NCBI RefSeq assembly: GCF_900142085.1
Contig: NZ_FQZQ01000009.1
Span: 1 to 64,000 of the forward strand
Length of the DNA: 64,000 nucleotides
DNA from: Shimia gijangensis
GTDB taxonomy: Bacteria > Pseudomonadota > Alphaproteobacteria > Rhodobacterales > Rhodobacteraceae
Direction of reading: 5' to 3'
Within the stretch, counting starts at the first letter, position 1; each line of letters opens with the position of its first letter. This document shows positions 19,598 through 28,919 of this stretch, one piece after another. A program made the translations under genes and the position numbers. A model generated the notes under the pieces. It saw only the letters and a list, made by a program, of their open reading frames with translations. It was not told the DNA's origin and did not search any database.

Positions 19598-19708
19598 AAA
19601 TTCAGATTTCCCTGCGAAGCAGAAGTAAACAAACGGGAAATCATTACGGGCTTTATGGGACAGGCAGGCAGGCAAACAGGGGGGTGCATCGGCGCCCCCC
19701 TAATAATT
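19598..19708 (+). ncRNA. Candidate structured small RNA between folC and zapE
   Basis: Predicted from a promoter-like element at 19563-19591 to a GC-rich stem-loop at 19679-19700. The transcript would contain an 8-bp stem GATTTCCC (19605-19612)/GGGAAATC (19635-19642) enclosing the small hairpin CTGC-GAA-GCAG, then three tandem AGGC units in a single-stranded region, then the terminator. No reading frame of note lies within. I cannot match it to a named RNA family. Alternatively it is only the 3' untranslated region of folC. Confidence 0.4.
19679..19700 (+). terminator. GC-rich stem-loop ending the candidate small RNA
   Basis: GGGGGGTGC (19679-19687), loop ATCG, GCGCCCCCC (19692-19700), then TAATAATTT. 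Nine pairs with one G-T. Lies between folC or the small RNA and the 3' end of the convergent zapE. Confidence 0.6.
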
Positions 19709-19749
19709 TGGACAGAGGTTATTCAGATATCTGCCAAAATGGGTTGGGC

Positions 19750-20817
19750 TTACCCTTCGTCCGCGCCCCAGTTTTCATCCTGCATCTCGCGCAAACGGCT
19801 GGCCGTGCGTTCAAACTCAAAAGTTCCTTCACCCTCAACGTAAAGCATCTCCGGCTGCGCCGCGGCGGAACAAATCAGACGCACTTTGGCCTCGTACAAG
19901 GCATCAATGAGGATCACAAAGCGTTTGGCTTCGTTAAAATTTGAGCGCGACAAACGGGGAATATCTTCTAGGATCAAAACTTTGACCGCATCCGCGATCG
20001 CCAGATAGTCACCCGGCCCCAGCATCGCACCACAAAGATCAAAAAACCGTGCCCGCGCAATTCCGTTCCTAAAGGAGGGTAATACGACATCTCGTCCTTT
20101 GACGTTCAACACCAAGGGTGTTGCTTCTCCACCAGTGAGATCTTCCCAGATCCCCCGAATGTCAGCGCGGGCCTCGGTTCCGGCCTGTACGAAATAGACC
20201 TGACTGCCTCTGAGCCGGTTTTGACGATAGTCATTCGGGCTGATCAATTCGCGCACATTCAGATTTTGCTCAATGAGATCAATAAAAGGCAGGAACAGTT
20301 GCCGATTCAGTCCGTCTTTGTACAAGTCACCCGGAACACGGTTCGATGTGGTGATCACCACCACGCCCGCCTCAAACAGCTGCTCGAACAGGCGTCCGAC
20401 AATCATCGCGTCAGTGATATCTGTGATCTGCATTTCGTCAAAGGCGAGAACCCGAACAGACTCCGCCACCGAACTCGCCACGGGTTGAATTGCGTCTTCA
20501 ACGCCGCGTTGACGAGCCTCGTGCATGGCTGTGTGAATTTCCTGCATGAATGCATGAAAGTGCACTCGGCGCACGGGCACCTCAAGCGAGTCGACAAATA
20601 GGTCCATCAACATCGACTTGCCGCGGCCAACACCGCCCCAAAGATACAAGCCCTGCACATGCTCGGGAGTTGCCTTGCGAAACCAACCCTTTTTCACAGG
20701 TTGAGCAACGGCCTCGCGAATCCGTTCGAATTCAGGCAAGATCGCCTCTTGGGCATCGTCAGGATGCAATTCGCCGCGCGCGACCTTGTCGGCATAGATG
20801 TCTGGCAAGGTGTCCAT
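19750..20817 (-). CDS. zapE: Cell division protein ZapE (AFG1-like ATPase)
   Basis: 355 aa P-loop ATPase of the AFG1/ZapE family: Walker A GGVGRGKS at residues 61-68 in GLYLWGGVGRGKSMLMDLF, Walker B LAFDEMQITD, and the family's RVHFHAFM and TTSNRVPGDLYKDGLNR blocks. In E. coli ZapE interacts with FtsZ and reduces Z-ring stability; the mitochondrial homologue acts in protein quality control. Convergent with folC and the candidate small RNA. Confidence 0.94.
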   Translation of the reverse strand: MDTLPDIYADKVARGELHPDDAQEAILPEFERIREAVAQPVKKGWFRKATPEHVQGLYLWGGVGRGKSMLMDLFVDSLEVPVRRVHFHAFMQEIHTAMHEARQRGVEDAIQPVASSVAESVRVLAFDEMQITDITDAMIVGRLFEQLFEAGVVVITTSNRVPGDLYKDGLNRQLFLPFIDLIEQNLNVRELISPNDYRQNRLRGSQVYFVQAGTEARADIRGIWEDLTGGEATPLVLNVKGRDVVLPSFRNGIARARFFDLCGAMLGPGDYLAIADAVKVLILEDIPRLSRSNFNEAKRFVILIDALYEAKVRLICSAAAQPEMLYVEGEGTFEFERTASRLREMQDENWGADEG

Positions 20818-20949
20818 AGTTCTCCCTTAGCGAATGGTGACGCAGCTGAAAAGACAGTGCATACGATGAAGTGATGAATTCGTTCACAATTCCTGATTTG
20901 ACCTACCCTGTTCACAACACCATCCTGCCATCGCGATCAGGAGAGAGAC

Positions 20950-22185
20950 ATGGAACAACGCACCCCCTTATTTACGCCGGTACTGCTTGTTGGTTGTGCG
21001 ATCATTCTGGTGTCCTTTGCGATCCGCGCCAGCTTTGGGGTGTTTCAAATTCCGATCGCGAATGAATTTGGCTGGCTACGCTCCGAATTCTCTATGGCGA
21101 TTGCGATCCAAAACCTGGCCTGGGGCTTTGGTCAGCCAATCTTTGGTGCGATTGCCGAAAAGATCGGAGACCGGCGTGCGATTATTATGGGCGCGTTAGT
21201 CTATGCCGCCGGGCTTGTTCTGTCGTCCTTTGCCATCACACCCGAAGCCCATCAGTTGTATGAAGTTTTGGTTGGTTTTGGCATTGCAGGCACCGGTTTT
21301 GGGGTGATCCTTGCAGTGGTTGGCCGCGCCAGCTCGGACGAAAATCGCTCGATGTCATTGGCCATAGTCACCGTTGCCGGGTCGGGTGGTCAGGTATTTG
21401 GCGCACCGATTGCTGACTGGATGCTGGGGTTCATGACCTGGCAGTCCACCTTTGTCATCTTTGCAGCGGCGATCCTGGCGACCTTGTTGCTGTTGCCGAT
21501 GATGCGGGCCCCTGCGGCCAGCAAAGCCGAGCTTGAAGAAAGCATGGGGCAAATCCTGCGCAAAGCCTTTCGCGATCCGTCTTACACACTGATCTTTCTG
21601 GGTTTCTTTTCTTGTGGCTATCAGCTGTCATTTGTGACTGCGCATTTTCCAGCGATGATAACTGAGATGTGCGGGGCGATTGACCCCTCGGGCATGCTGG
21701 CCTCTGCGGGCTTATCCACCACATCGCGGCTCGGGGCGCTGGCGATTTCACTGATTGGTCTGGCCAATATTGCAGGTACGTTGGCCGCCGGCTGGTTGGG
21801 CAACAGGTATCCCAAGAAATACTTGCTGGCTGGAATTTACACAGCCAGGACGTTGATCGGCGCCATGTTCATCCTGATGCCCATCACCCCGACCAGCGTT
21901 GTTGTTTTCTCATTGGCCATGGGCAGTCTGTGGCTGGCCACAGTGCCGCTGACCAGCGGTTTGGTGGCCCATATTTACAGCTTGCGTTACATGGGCACGC
22001 TTTATGGCATCGTGTTTTTCAGCCATCAGCTGGGCAGCTTTCTGGGTGTCTGGCTGGGTGGGCGCATGTATGACGCCTATGGTGACTACACTTTGGTGTG
22101 GTGGGTCGGCGTTGGTGTTGGCGCGTTCAGCGCTATTGTGCATCTGCCGATCCGGGAACGCCCCTTGTCTGAAGTGGCCGCCTGA
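20950..22185 (+). CDS. MFS transporter
   Basis: 411 aa with 12 predicted membrane segments. The loop after helix 2 (GAIAEKIGDRRAIIMG) is the MFS motif A variant. The overall pattern resembles monocarboxylate/oxalate-formate type carriers (FGVFQIPIANEFGW at the N-terminus). Good ribosome-binding site AGGAGAGAG before ATG 20950. The substrate is unknown. It is convergent with the ornithine cyclodeaminase homologue, with only three bases between the stops. Confidence 0.9.
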   Translation: MEQRTPLFTPVLLVGCAIILVSFAIRASFGVFQIPIANEFGWLRSEFSMAIAIQNLAWGFGQPIFGAIAEKIGDRRAIIMGALVYAAGLVLSSFAITPEAHQLYEVLVGFGIAGTGFGVILAVVGRASSDENRSMSLAIVTVAGSGGQVFGAPIADWMLGFMTWQSTFVIFAAAILATLLLLPMMRAPAASKAELEESMGQILRKAFRDPSYTLIFLGFFSCGYQLSFVTAHFPAMITEMCGAIDPSGMLASAGLSTTSRLGALAISLIGLANIAGTLAAGWLGNRYPKKYLLAGIYTARTLIGAMFILMPITPTSVVVFSLAMGSLWLATVPLTSGLVAHIYSLRYMGTLYGIVFFSHQLGSFLGVWLGGRMYDAYGDYTLVWWVGVGVGAFSAIVHLPIRERPLSEVAA

Positions 22186-22188
22186 CGC

Positions 22189-23100
22189 TCAGCCCTCTTG
22201 CCATCGATCCAGAATGAAGCGGCTGGTAATCAAATCCAGATGTGCCCCGCCGCCGTTTTTGAACAAGGTAATTTCATCATCAGACCGGCGTTGGAATGCC
22301 TCGATATTGTAGTAATCCGCCACCACATCCGCGACTGATATCACCCCCTCTTCGATTGGGGTTTTCAACTCTCCGATATGGCCTATCGTGGTGTCAAAGC
22401 TGTCCACAAAGATGCGTGACCGAAGCAAGGCGGCATCATCAACCTCACGCATATCCGGGCGATAGGCACCAATCAGGTCGATGTGCTGACCCGGCTGAAA
22501 CCATTCGCCGCGCAAGGTGGGCTCGGTCGACATGGTGGCCGAGGTGACAATATCTGCCTGCCCGACCGCCGCTTCAAGGTCATCGACAACTGTCAGGCCC
22601 GCAATTTCAGCCGCCATCTTGTCTGCATTTGCCCGGGTGCGATTCCACACGGAAAACTGTGCATCCGGAAAGGCCGAGGCATAGGCTGCGTGCAGGTTTC
22701 GCCCTACTGTTCCGGCACCGACGATCAGAATGTTGCGGCTGTCTGGGCGCGCAAGCTTGCGTGCCGCCAAAAGGCTGTCCCCAGCGGTTTTCCATTTCGT
22801 GACAAGATGAAAATCTATCAGCGCTGACAGAATGCCATGCGCATCGTCAAACAGTGTAACTGCCCCGTGGATCATGGGCACACCCTGCGCTGGGTTCTCG
22901 GGAAACACAGTAGCAGATTTCACCGCTATGCCCAGCCCGTCAATCCACGCCTGACGCTGCAACAGAGTGTCTTTACCGCGATACAAAAAGCTGTCGGAAA
23001 TTTCGGCCTTGGGCAACCTGTGGCCCGCCTCGATCGCCTCGGTCAGGCCCCGCCAGTCGAGATTTTCCTGCCCTTTATCAAACGGAATTATCGTGGTCAT
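22189..23100 (-). CDS. Ornithine cyclodeaminase/mu-crystallin family protein
   Basis: 303 aa from the ATG at 23098-23100, which overlaps the HAD gene by ATGA. A dimerisation N-terminal half is followed by a Rossmann domain (ILIVGAGTVGRNLHAAY), with the family blocks MIHGAVTLFD, LSALIDFHLVTKWKTAGDSLLAARKLA and HIDLIGAYRPDMREVD. Members include ornithine cyclodeaminase, alanine dehydrogenase (AlaDH type), ketimine reductase and related enzymes, so the exact reaction is open. Coupled to a HAD phosphatase-like gene. Confidence 0.88.
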   Translation of the reverse strand: MTTIIPFDKGQENLDWRGLTEAIEAGHRLPKAEISDSFLYRGKDTLLQRQAWIDGLGIAVKSATVFPENPAQGVPMIHGAVTLFDDAHGILSALIDFHLVTKWKTAGDSLLAARKLARPDSRNILIVGAGTVGRNLHAAYASAFPDAQFSVWNRTRANADKMAAEIAGLTVVDDLEAAVGQADIVTSATMSTEPTLRGEWFQPGQHIDLIGAYRPDMREVDDAALLRSRIFVDSFDTTIGHIGELKTPIEEGVISVADVVADYYNIEAFQRRSDDEITLFKNGGGAHLDLITSRFILDRWQEG

Positions 23101-23717
23101 TCTGCGTCCTTTGCACTCAATAGCCCTTCGGCGACAAGGCGATCCGCCCATCCCATTGGACCGGTGAAATGATGGGTTTGCCAACCGCGCGCTGAAGCCG
23201 TGGCAATATTGTCTTCCCGGTCATCTGTGAATAACAACGCCTCAGGAGTGATGCCGCAGTCTTGCTCAACATGGGCATAAATCGCCGGATCGGGTTTAAT
23301 GAGGTTCAGACGCCCCGAGACATATTCGCGATCAAAGCACTTTAGGAAGCCGAACTTTTCTTGCGAGATTGGAAAATTATCGTGGCCAAAGTTGGTCAGC
23401 GTAAACACCGGAACACCGCGGAGTTTCAAGGCATTTAGCAAGCGCACAGAATGCGGGATTTCCGGAGCCGCTAGATCGTTCCAATTGTCGTGCCACATGC
23501 GCAGCTCGTCTGCCCATTCCGGCGTTTGATCTGCCAGATTGTAAAACACGTCGCGCAAGGATGCGCCTTCGTCCACTTTCTGGTGTTCTTCATGCAAAGG
23601 CACATCAGCAAAAAATGCCTTTCGCCGTTCAGGGCCAATGACGCGGTCATAGTAACTTTCTGGCTGCCACTTGATCAGCACATTGCCGATATCGAAAATC
23701 ACTGCTTCGATTGTCAT
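23097..23717 (-). CDS. HAD family hydrolase
   Basis: 206 aa. Motif I is atypical: FDIGNVLIKWQPE has Asp-x-Gly rather than DxD, as in the HAD IA/haloacid dehalogenase-like group with YihX. TLTNFGHDNF (motif II), LIKPDPAIY (motif III Lys) and LFTDDREDNIATA (motif IV) are present. Probably a phosphatase on small sugar phosphates or similar; the substrate is unknown. It starts 26 bases after the DMT transporter stop and is coupled by ATGA to the cyclodeaminase homologue. Confidence 0.88.
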   Translation of the reverse strand: MTIEAVIFDIGNVLIKWQPESYYDRVIGPERRKAFFADVPLHEEHQKVDEGASLRDVFYNLADQTPEWADELRMWHDNWNDLAAPEIPHSVRLLNALKLRGVPVFTLTNFGHDNFPISQEKFGFLKCFDREYVSGRLNLIKPDPAIYAHVEQDCGITPEALLFTDDREDNIATASARGWQTHHFTGPMGWADRLVAEGLLSAKDAE

Positions 23718-23743
23718 TCACGCCCCCAGCTTTGCAACAAAGA

Positions 23744-24712
23744 TTAGCGACGTGTGCGCGGCCTCGCCACCCCTTTGGGGCGCCCGACACGACTTTCGCG
23801 CCAGAAAATAAACAACCCTGCTCCGATAATCAGCGACATGCCAAGCCAGGACGCAGGCTCGGGCCATTCGCCAAAGATAACCACTCCAAAGACAATTGCC
23901 ATCGGCATGGCTGTGTATTCCAGTGGCGCAATCACGCTGGCTTCGGCCAACCGATAGGCTTGGGAAATGAAAAAGCCACCAAGGGCGCTGGAAAAACCCA
24001 ACAGGAACAAAATCCACAGATCACTTTGCGCGGGCCAAACCCAGCCACGCAGCAGGAACTCTAACATCGGACCACCCTGCCCGGCATATTGACCATGACC
24101 CAGCATCAAACCGATGACACCACTGACAACAATGAACGTGATTTGAATATACACCGACATTGTTGCCGCGCTTTCGGTGGCGCCAATCTTACGAGTCAGA
24201 ATATGCAGCGACGCATAGGCAAACGCGGACACGAACGGCAGCATCAACGCGACCTGAAAATCACCTGACCCCGGGCGCACCATGATCAAGACACCAAGCA
24301 AGCCAGCCCCAACAGCAATCCAGCGCCGTGGACCGACCTGTTCACCAAGAACCAGAACCGAAAGGGCCGTAATGATCAGCGGCGAGATAAAAAATACCGC
24401 GACGGTATCCGCCAAGGGCAGCACTGACAGGCCTAGAAAGAATGTCATATTGGCAAAAACCACGCAGAAACCACGCATCAGATGCATGCCCAATCGCTTG
24501 GTCTTTAGAACGCCAAAGCCTCCATCAAACGGCACAATGACCAGCAACAAGAAGATTAGCGCCAAAACCGAACGAACCAGGACGATCTGATGCAAAGCAT
24601 AGCCACCCGATAGAAACTTGATCGAGCTGTCGTTCAACGAAAAACAGAATGTCGCCACAAGAGCAGAGATTGCTCCTAAGGTGCCGACGTTAAGTGTGCT
24701 TTGCTTGGTCAT
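23744..24712 (-). CDS. DMT superfamily transporter (EamA)
   Basis: 322 aa, ten membrane segments in two EamA repeats (ISALVATFCFSLNDSSIKFL and the second beginning near SALGGFFISQAYRLAEASVIAPLEYTAM), with a basic tail (GRPKGVARPRTRR). The pattern resembles the RarD/S-adenosylmethionine-uptake-like branch, but substrate assignment is not possible by eye. Probably first gene of a set with the HAD hydrolase and cyclodeaminase homologue. Confidence 0.88.
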   Translation of the reverse strand: MTKQSTLNVGTLGAISALVATFCFSLNDSSIKFLSGGYALHQIVLVRSVLALIFLLLVIVPFDGGFGVLKTKRLGMHLMRGFCVVFANMTFFLGLSVLPLADTVAVFFISPLIITALSVLVLGEQVGPRRWIAVGAGLLGVLIMVRPGSGDFQVALMLPFVSAFAYASLHILTRKIGATESAATMSVYIQITFIVVSGVIGLMLGHGQYAGQGGPMLEFLLRGWVWPAQSDLWILFLLGFSSALGGFFISQAYRLAEASVIAPLEYTAMPMAIVFGVVIFGEWPEPASWLGMSLIIGAGLFIFWRESRVGRPKGVARPRTRR

Positions 24713-24787
24713 TCGCTAAATGCACCACGTCCAAGCCTTGGGGTCTGGCCCGGAAACGACCCCGGCGTCGTAAAGCGGCATTGATCA

Positions 24788-25240
24788 CTAACCACGTTTG
24801 GCGGCGCGTAGTTCCCGCTCAAGCGCTTCCAAAAACCGCGACCGGTCCGCTTTGGTAAAGCCTTTGCCACCACCCTGACGAAACGGGTCCGCCGCGCGTA
24901 AATCCGTCATCAGATCACGTGTGGCCAAAACGTTACCTATATTGGCAGCCGTCAGAGCCTCGCCATTGTGCTTCAAAACCCGCGCGCCAGCCTCAACGCA
25001 TTTGGCTGCCAATGGAATGTCGCCAGTGATCACCACGTCCCCCGGTCCGGCCCGGTCTGCAATCCACATATCTGCGATATCTGGCCCCTCGGGCACAATC
25101 ACATTATCGACCAGCGGATTTTGCGACGGGCGCAAACCGCCGTTACTGACAACATGCATTTTCACGCCGTGCCGGGTTCCCACTCGTTCGACCTCGGCCT
25201 TGACCGGGCAGGCATCGGCATCGACGTAAATCTGGCTCAC
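24788..25240 (-). CDS. YaiI/YqxD family protein (UPF0178, DUF188)
   Basis: 150 aa. I choose the GTG at 25238-25240 giving (M)[13 protein letters not shown], which is the usual family N-terminus; it starts seven bases after the fghA stop. An upstream in-frame ATG would extend into fghA. The PIN-like YaiI signature is complete: [44 protein letters not shown] and [20 protein letters not shown]. Nuclease-like fold, activity unproven. Confidence 0.9.
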   Translation of the reverse strand: MSQIYVDADACPVKAEVERVGTRHGVKMHVVSNGGLRPSQNPLVDNVIVPEGPDIADMWIADRAGPGDVVITGDIPLAAKCVEAGARVLKHNGEALTAANIGNVLATRDLMTDLRAADPFRQGGGKGFTKADRSRFLEALERELRAAKRG

Positions 25241-25247
25241 TTCAGGT

Positions 25248-26081
25248 TCAATCCGCGTACAGTGCCTCGGCATGGAAGGCGACGTGATCTTCCATAAAGG
25301 TCGAGACAAAGAAATAGCTGTGGTCATAACCTTTTTGCATTCGATGCGTCATTTCCTGACGGCTTTCGGCAGAGGCCGCGACAAGCGTTTCGGGACGCAA
25401 CAGGTCGATAAACTGGTCATCAGCACCCTGATCCACCAAGATAGGCCCGTCGAAGCCGCGTTCACGGATTAGAAGCGATGCGTCCTGCGCGGCCCACTGC
25501 CCCGTGTCGTCGCCCAAATAGGCCTGCAATTGTTTGCGGCCCCAATCGGCACCTGTGGGATTACAGATCGGTGCAAAAGCCGACACCGACCGGAACCGGC
25601 CGGGCAAAGACATTGCAAGTGTCAGGGCACCATGTCCGCCCATTGAATGGCCAGTGATGGCCTGACGTGACATGTCCAACGGGAACTCTTCCTGCAACAT
25701 TGAAGGCAGATCCTCGGCGATGTAGTCCCACATGCGGAAATGTGGTGCCCAAGGTTTTTGGGTGGCATTCACATAAAACCCCGCCCCTTGTCCCAGATCA
25801 TAGGCGTCATCATCCGCCACACCTTCGCCGCGCGGACTGGTGTCCGGGAACACAACCGCGATACCCTGTTCGGCAGCCCAGGCTTGCGCGCCAGCCTTAA
25901 CCATGGCGTTTTCATGCGTACAGGTAAGACCAGACAGATACCAAAGAACCGGCACAGGGCCATCCCGCGCCTCTTCCGGCAAAAACAGACCAAAGGTCAT
26001 TTCGCAACGGGTTGTGTGAGACTGATGCGAATACACGCCCTGCACACCACCAAAGGCCTTGTTTTCGGAAATCGTTTCCAT
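25248..26081 (-). CDS. fghA: S-formylglutathione hydrolase
   Basis: 277 aa esterase-D-type alpha/beta hydrolase with [11 protein letters not shown], nucleophile Ser146 in GHSMGGHGA, an acid in DQGADDQF and the catalytic His in GYDHSYFF. It hydrolyses S-formylglutathione to formate and glutathione, the second step of glutathione-dependent formaldehyde oxidation. The first-step enzyme is encoded at 28920-30053, on the same strand but separated by three unrelated genes. Confidence 0.95.
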   Translation of the reverse strand: METISENKAFGGVQGVYSHQSHTTRCEMTFGLFLPEEARDGPVPVLWYLSGLTCTHENAMVKAGAQAWAAEQGIAVVFPDTSPRGEGVADDDAYDLGQGAGFYVNATQKPWAPHFRMWDYIAEDLPSMLQEEFPLDMSRQAITGHSMGGHGALTLAMSLPGRFRSVSAFAPICNPTGADWGRKQLQAYLGDDTGQWAAQDASLLIRERGFDGPILVDQGADDQFIDLLRPETLVAASAESRQEMTHRMQKGYDHSYFFVSTFMEDHVAFHAEALYAD

Positions 26082-26164
26082 CCTGTCCTCCCGGAAAATT
26101 CTTGTCTGACATGGCTAACGCACGGGCGCAGGTGCAGACAAGGAAAACCGCACTCAAGAGATGT

Positions 26165-27094
26165 TTAAAGCGCGCTCACCCAAGCGATCACAATCGAAAC
26201 CGTTGCCACGCTTACCAGTGTTGAAAACAAAATCGCCGCCGACACCCGATGCGGCGCCACGCCATAATGCTGCGCCAGAATGTAGACATTGCCCGCTACA
26301 GGCAGGGCAGCAGCCGAGATGATGACACCTGCAGAATAGGTATCAACCGGAAACAGCCACAGCGCACCGATTGCGACAAACAAGGGATGCAATACCAATT
26401 TGCAGAACGACAGCCACGCCGCGACCTGAATACGCTCGGCTGATTTCGACGCCAGAGACGCACCGATTGCAAAGAGGGCACCCGGAGTGGCCGCCCCGCC
26501 TAGGATGGCCAGAAATTCATTCACTGGAGCCGGGAGCGGAAAACCCATCGCCGCCCAAAACAAACCGGTCGACATCGCCACAATCATCGGATTTTTCACC
26601 AGCCCAAGACCGACGGTCTGTAGGATCTTCCAACTTAGGCGACCCTCACGAGAGCCCGTAATCAGGATGACGATCAAAGACGAAAAGACAATGAGATCCA
26701 CCGCCAGAACCAACATCACGGGTCCAATGGCCTTTTCACCCAAAAGCAAAACCAGCATAGGAACGCCCAGAAATCCGGTATTGCCAATGGCTGCACATTG
26801 CGCCTCAATCGCCGCGGTTGCGACATCCAGCTTTCTGAGAAAGGCCACCGCGGTTGCAATCCCGTAGACCACCAACGTGCCCCATAGATATGCACCAACC
26901 AACGTCCAGTCGAGAACCTCGCCCAACGACAAGTTGGCGGCAAAACGAAATAGCATCGCGGACAGGGCAAAGTAGAAAACGAATTTTGTAAGATAGGCTG
27001 TGGCTTCTTCAGTGAAGAACCGGGTTCGACCAGCCCAATACCCGACGCCGATCAACGCAAAAAAGGGTATGGTTTTTAGAAAAATCGCTAACAT
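26165..27094 (-). CDS. AEC family transporter (second paralogue)
   Basis: 309 aa, about ten membrane segments; N-terminus MLAIFLKTIPFFALIGVGYWAGR is typical of AEC/MdcF carriers, and the conserved GNTGFLGVPMLV segment is present near residue 107. Likely exports or imports an organic acid or hydrophobic compound. It is located between fghA and mbfA with its own intergenic spaces, so probably not in an operon with either. Confidence 0.88.
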   Translation of the reverse strand: MLAIFLKTIPFFALIGVGYWAGRTRFFTEEATAYLTKFVFYFALSAMLFRFAANLSLGEVLDWTLVGAYLWGTLVVYGIATAVAFLRKLDVATAAIEAQCAAIGNTGFLGVPMLVLLLGEKAIGPVMLVLAVDLIVFSSLIVILITGSREGRLSWKILQTVGLGLVKNPMIVAMSTGLFWAAMGFPLPAPVNEFLAILGGAATPGALFAIGASLASKSAERIQVAAWLSFCKLVLHPLFVAIGALWLFPVDTYSAGVIISAAALPVAGNVYILAQHYGVAPHRVSAAILFSTLVSVATVSIVIAWVSAL

Positions 27095-27148
27095 GTGAGT
27101 GTGTTAACACCTCAGCGCGTGGCGTCAAAATAATTCACGAGTTGTGCT

Positions 27149-28123
27149 TTATCCGCTGCCAATCAAAACGCCTGCGGCAAAAACCAGTGCACCGCCCAAA
27201 ACAACTTGAAACGCGGCCCGGAAAAAGGGTGTTTCCATAAACTTGTTCTGAATCCACGCAATGGCCCATAGCTCTACAAACACGACGATGATCGCGATCA
27301 CTGTGGCGGTCCAGAAATCCGTGATCAGATAGGGCAATGCATGGCCAAGTCCGCCAACAGTGGTCATGACGCCCGACGCGACCCCGCGCTTGATTGGCGA
27401 TCCACGGCCAGAAAGCTCTCCGTCATCGGACGCAGCTTCGGTGAAGCCCATCGAGATACCCGCACCAATAGAGGCCGCCAACCCAACCAGAAATGTCGTC
27501 CATGTGTTGTGCGTGGCAAAAGCCGTGGCAAAAATGGGCGCAAGTGTTGAGACAGAGCCATCCATTAACCCGGCCAGACCCGGTTGTACCCACGTCAGAA
27601 TGAACTGGCGTTTGGCCACATCACTTTCTGACGCTTCTGCATCGCCATCCACATGGGTGGCCTCCAGCTCATAAGCTGCATTCTGATGGCCCGCTTCGGC
27701 CGCAGCCAGATCACCCAACAATTTGCGTGTGGCGGCATCGCCGGATTTGGCTGCAGCAGCAAGATAGAACCGCTCCGCGTCGTGTTCCATTGCGGCAGCT
27801 TCGGTGCGCATACGATCGATCCCAAGGTTTTCAATCAACCAAATTGGGCGGCGCGCATAAAATCCAGCCACGTGTTCACGACGGATCAGGGGAATCACAC
27901 TGCCAAAACGCGACTCGTGTAAGTCGATCAAGAGCCGGCGGTGTTCGTCTTCTTCTGTCGCCATGCCTTCGAAAATTTTTGCTGTGGCAGGGAAATCTGT
28001 CCGAAGCATTTCGGCATAACTGCGGTAAATACGAGCGTCATCCTCTTCCGAAGAAATCGCAAGCGCAATCACTTCCTGTTCACTTAGATCGCGAAAATGG
28101 CGGCGTTGTGAAAAAAAGCGCAT
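27149..28123 (-). CDS. mbfA: Membrane-bound ferritin MbfA (iron exporter)
   Basis: 324 aa fusion of an N-terminal erythrin/ferritin-like di-iron domain (1 to about 165, with EEDDARIYRSY, ATEEDEHRRLL and EHDAERFY carrying Glu/His ligands) and a C-terminal VIT1/CCC1-type membrane domain (GLAGLMDGSVSTLAPIFATAF, then helices to residue 324). This matches MbfA, an Irr-regulated iron exporter that protects Bradyrhizobium and Agrobacterium from iron and peroxide stress. A perfect Irr-type palindrome lies 11 bases upstream of the start codon, supporting both name and regulation. Confidence 0.93.
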   Translation of the reverse strand: MRFFSQRRHFRDLSEQEVIALAISSEEDDARIYRSYAEMLRTDFPATAKIFEGMATEEDEHRRLLIDLHESRFGSVIPLIRREHVAGFYARRPIWLIENLGIDRMRTEAAAMEHDAERFYLAAAAKSGDAATRKLLGDLAAAEAGHQNAAYELEATHVDGDAEASESDVAKRQFILTWVQPGLAGLMDGSVSTLAPIFATAFATHNTWTTFLVGLAASIGAGISMGFTEAASDDGELSGRGSPIKRGVASGVMTTVGGLGHALPYLITDFWTATVIAIIVVFVELWAIAWIQNKFMETPFFRAAFQVVLGGALVFAAGVLIGSG

Positions 28124-28134
28124 GACAGCCTCAT

Positions 28135-28151
28135 ATTAGAATTATTCTAAT
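28135..28151. promoter_or_regulatory. Iron control element (Irr box) of mbfA
   Basis: ATTAGAATTATTCTAAT: 7-bp perfect arms with a 3-base spacer, 11 bases before the mbfA start. It fits the alphaproteobacterial Irr-binding ICE pattern (TTAGAA-N3-TTCTAA). At this distance bound Irr would block the promoter or early elongation, so repression under low iron is expected. Confidence 0.8.
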
Positions 28152-28243
28152 CTAGCGGGTTCTCCTCCATGAGCAAGTGCCTTTGGCTTGTGAAAACTGA
28201 ACTGACCAGTTTATATTCCAAGACACAAACATCAGGGGCATAA

Positions 28244-28861
28244 ATGAACACGCAGAGGCCAGAAATCCGCAAGGGGCGGAAATATGATCAAGTGCTGGCC
28301 GGTGCGCGCGAAGTGTTTCTGCGTGACGGATTTGAAGGCGCAAGCGTGGACGACATTGCACGGGCCGCCAAAGTCTCCAAGGCGACTTTGTACAGCTATT
28401 TTCCGGACAAGCGTCACATGTTCATGGAAATGGCCCGTGAACAATGCGCCCGGCAGGCCGAAGTTATGTTGCAGGAAATAGATCGCACTGCCCCTGCTAC
28501 CAAGATTTTGGCCCAGACCGCACGGGGGGTACTGCAACTAATCCTCTCGGAATTTGGTCTCAAGGTCTTTCGCATATGTGTAGCCGAAGCAGACAGATTC
28601 CCGGAGTTAGGACGCCGTTTTTACGAAACGGGCCCTGCAATGGGACGTCAGCATCTGGCAGCATATCTTCGAGAAGCCACAAGCCGTAATGAATTGAAAA
28701 TCGACAATTTCGAATTGGCTGCAGCCCAGTTTCAGGAGCTTTGCAAGGCCGATCTTTATTTGCGGTTGGTTTTTGGCATCAACGTTTCATTTACCGAGGA
28801 TGAAATCGAAACCGTCGTTCAGGAAGCTGTCTCAACCTTCATGGCCCGGTATGGGGCTTAG
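28244..28861 (+). CDS. TetR/AcrR family regulator
   Basis: 205 aa. N-terminal HTH: KYDQVLAGAREVFLRDGFEGASVDDIARAAKVSKATLYSYFPDKRHMFMEM, followed by a helical ligand-binding domain. Divergent from mbfA with 120 bases between the starts. Because that region already holds the Irr box, its own target may be elsewhere; no efflux gene is adjacent. The C-terminal region resembles TetR_C-type domains of AefR-like regulators, but this is not decisive. Confidence 0.92.
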   Translation: MNTQRPEIRKGRKYDQVLAGAREVFLRDGFEGASVDDIARAAKVSKATLYSYFPDKRHMFMEMAREQCARQAEVMLQEIDRTAPATKILAQTARGVLQLILSEFGLKVFRICVAEADRFPELGRRFYETGPAMGRQHLAAYLREATSRNELKIDNFELAAAQFQELCKADLYLRLVFGINVSFTEDEIETVVQEAVSTFMARYGA

Positions 28862-28882
28862 GTACAGTTTACTACATCAAAA

Positions 28883-28911
28883 TCCGGCGTACCGCGTATC
28901 GATACGCCGGA
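28883..28911. terminator. Stem-loop between the TetR and dehydrogenase genes
   Basis: TCCGGCGTA (28883-28891) and TACGCCGGA (28903-28911) with an 11-base loop, between convergent genes. On the minus strand the stem is followed by TTTTG. Confidence 0.65.
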
Positions 28912-28919
28912 ATTGAGAT

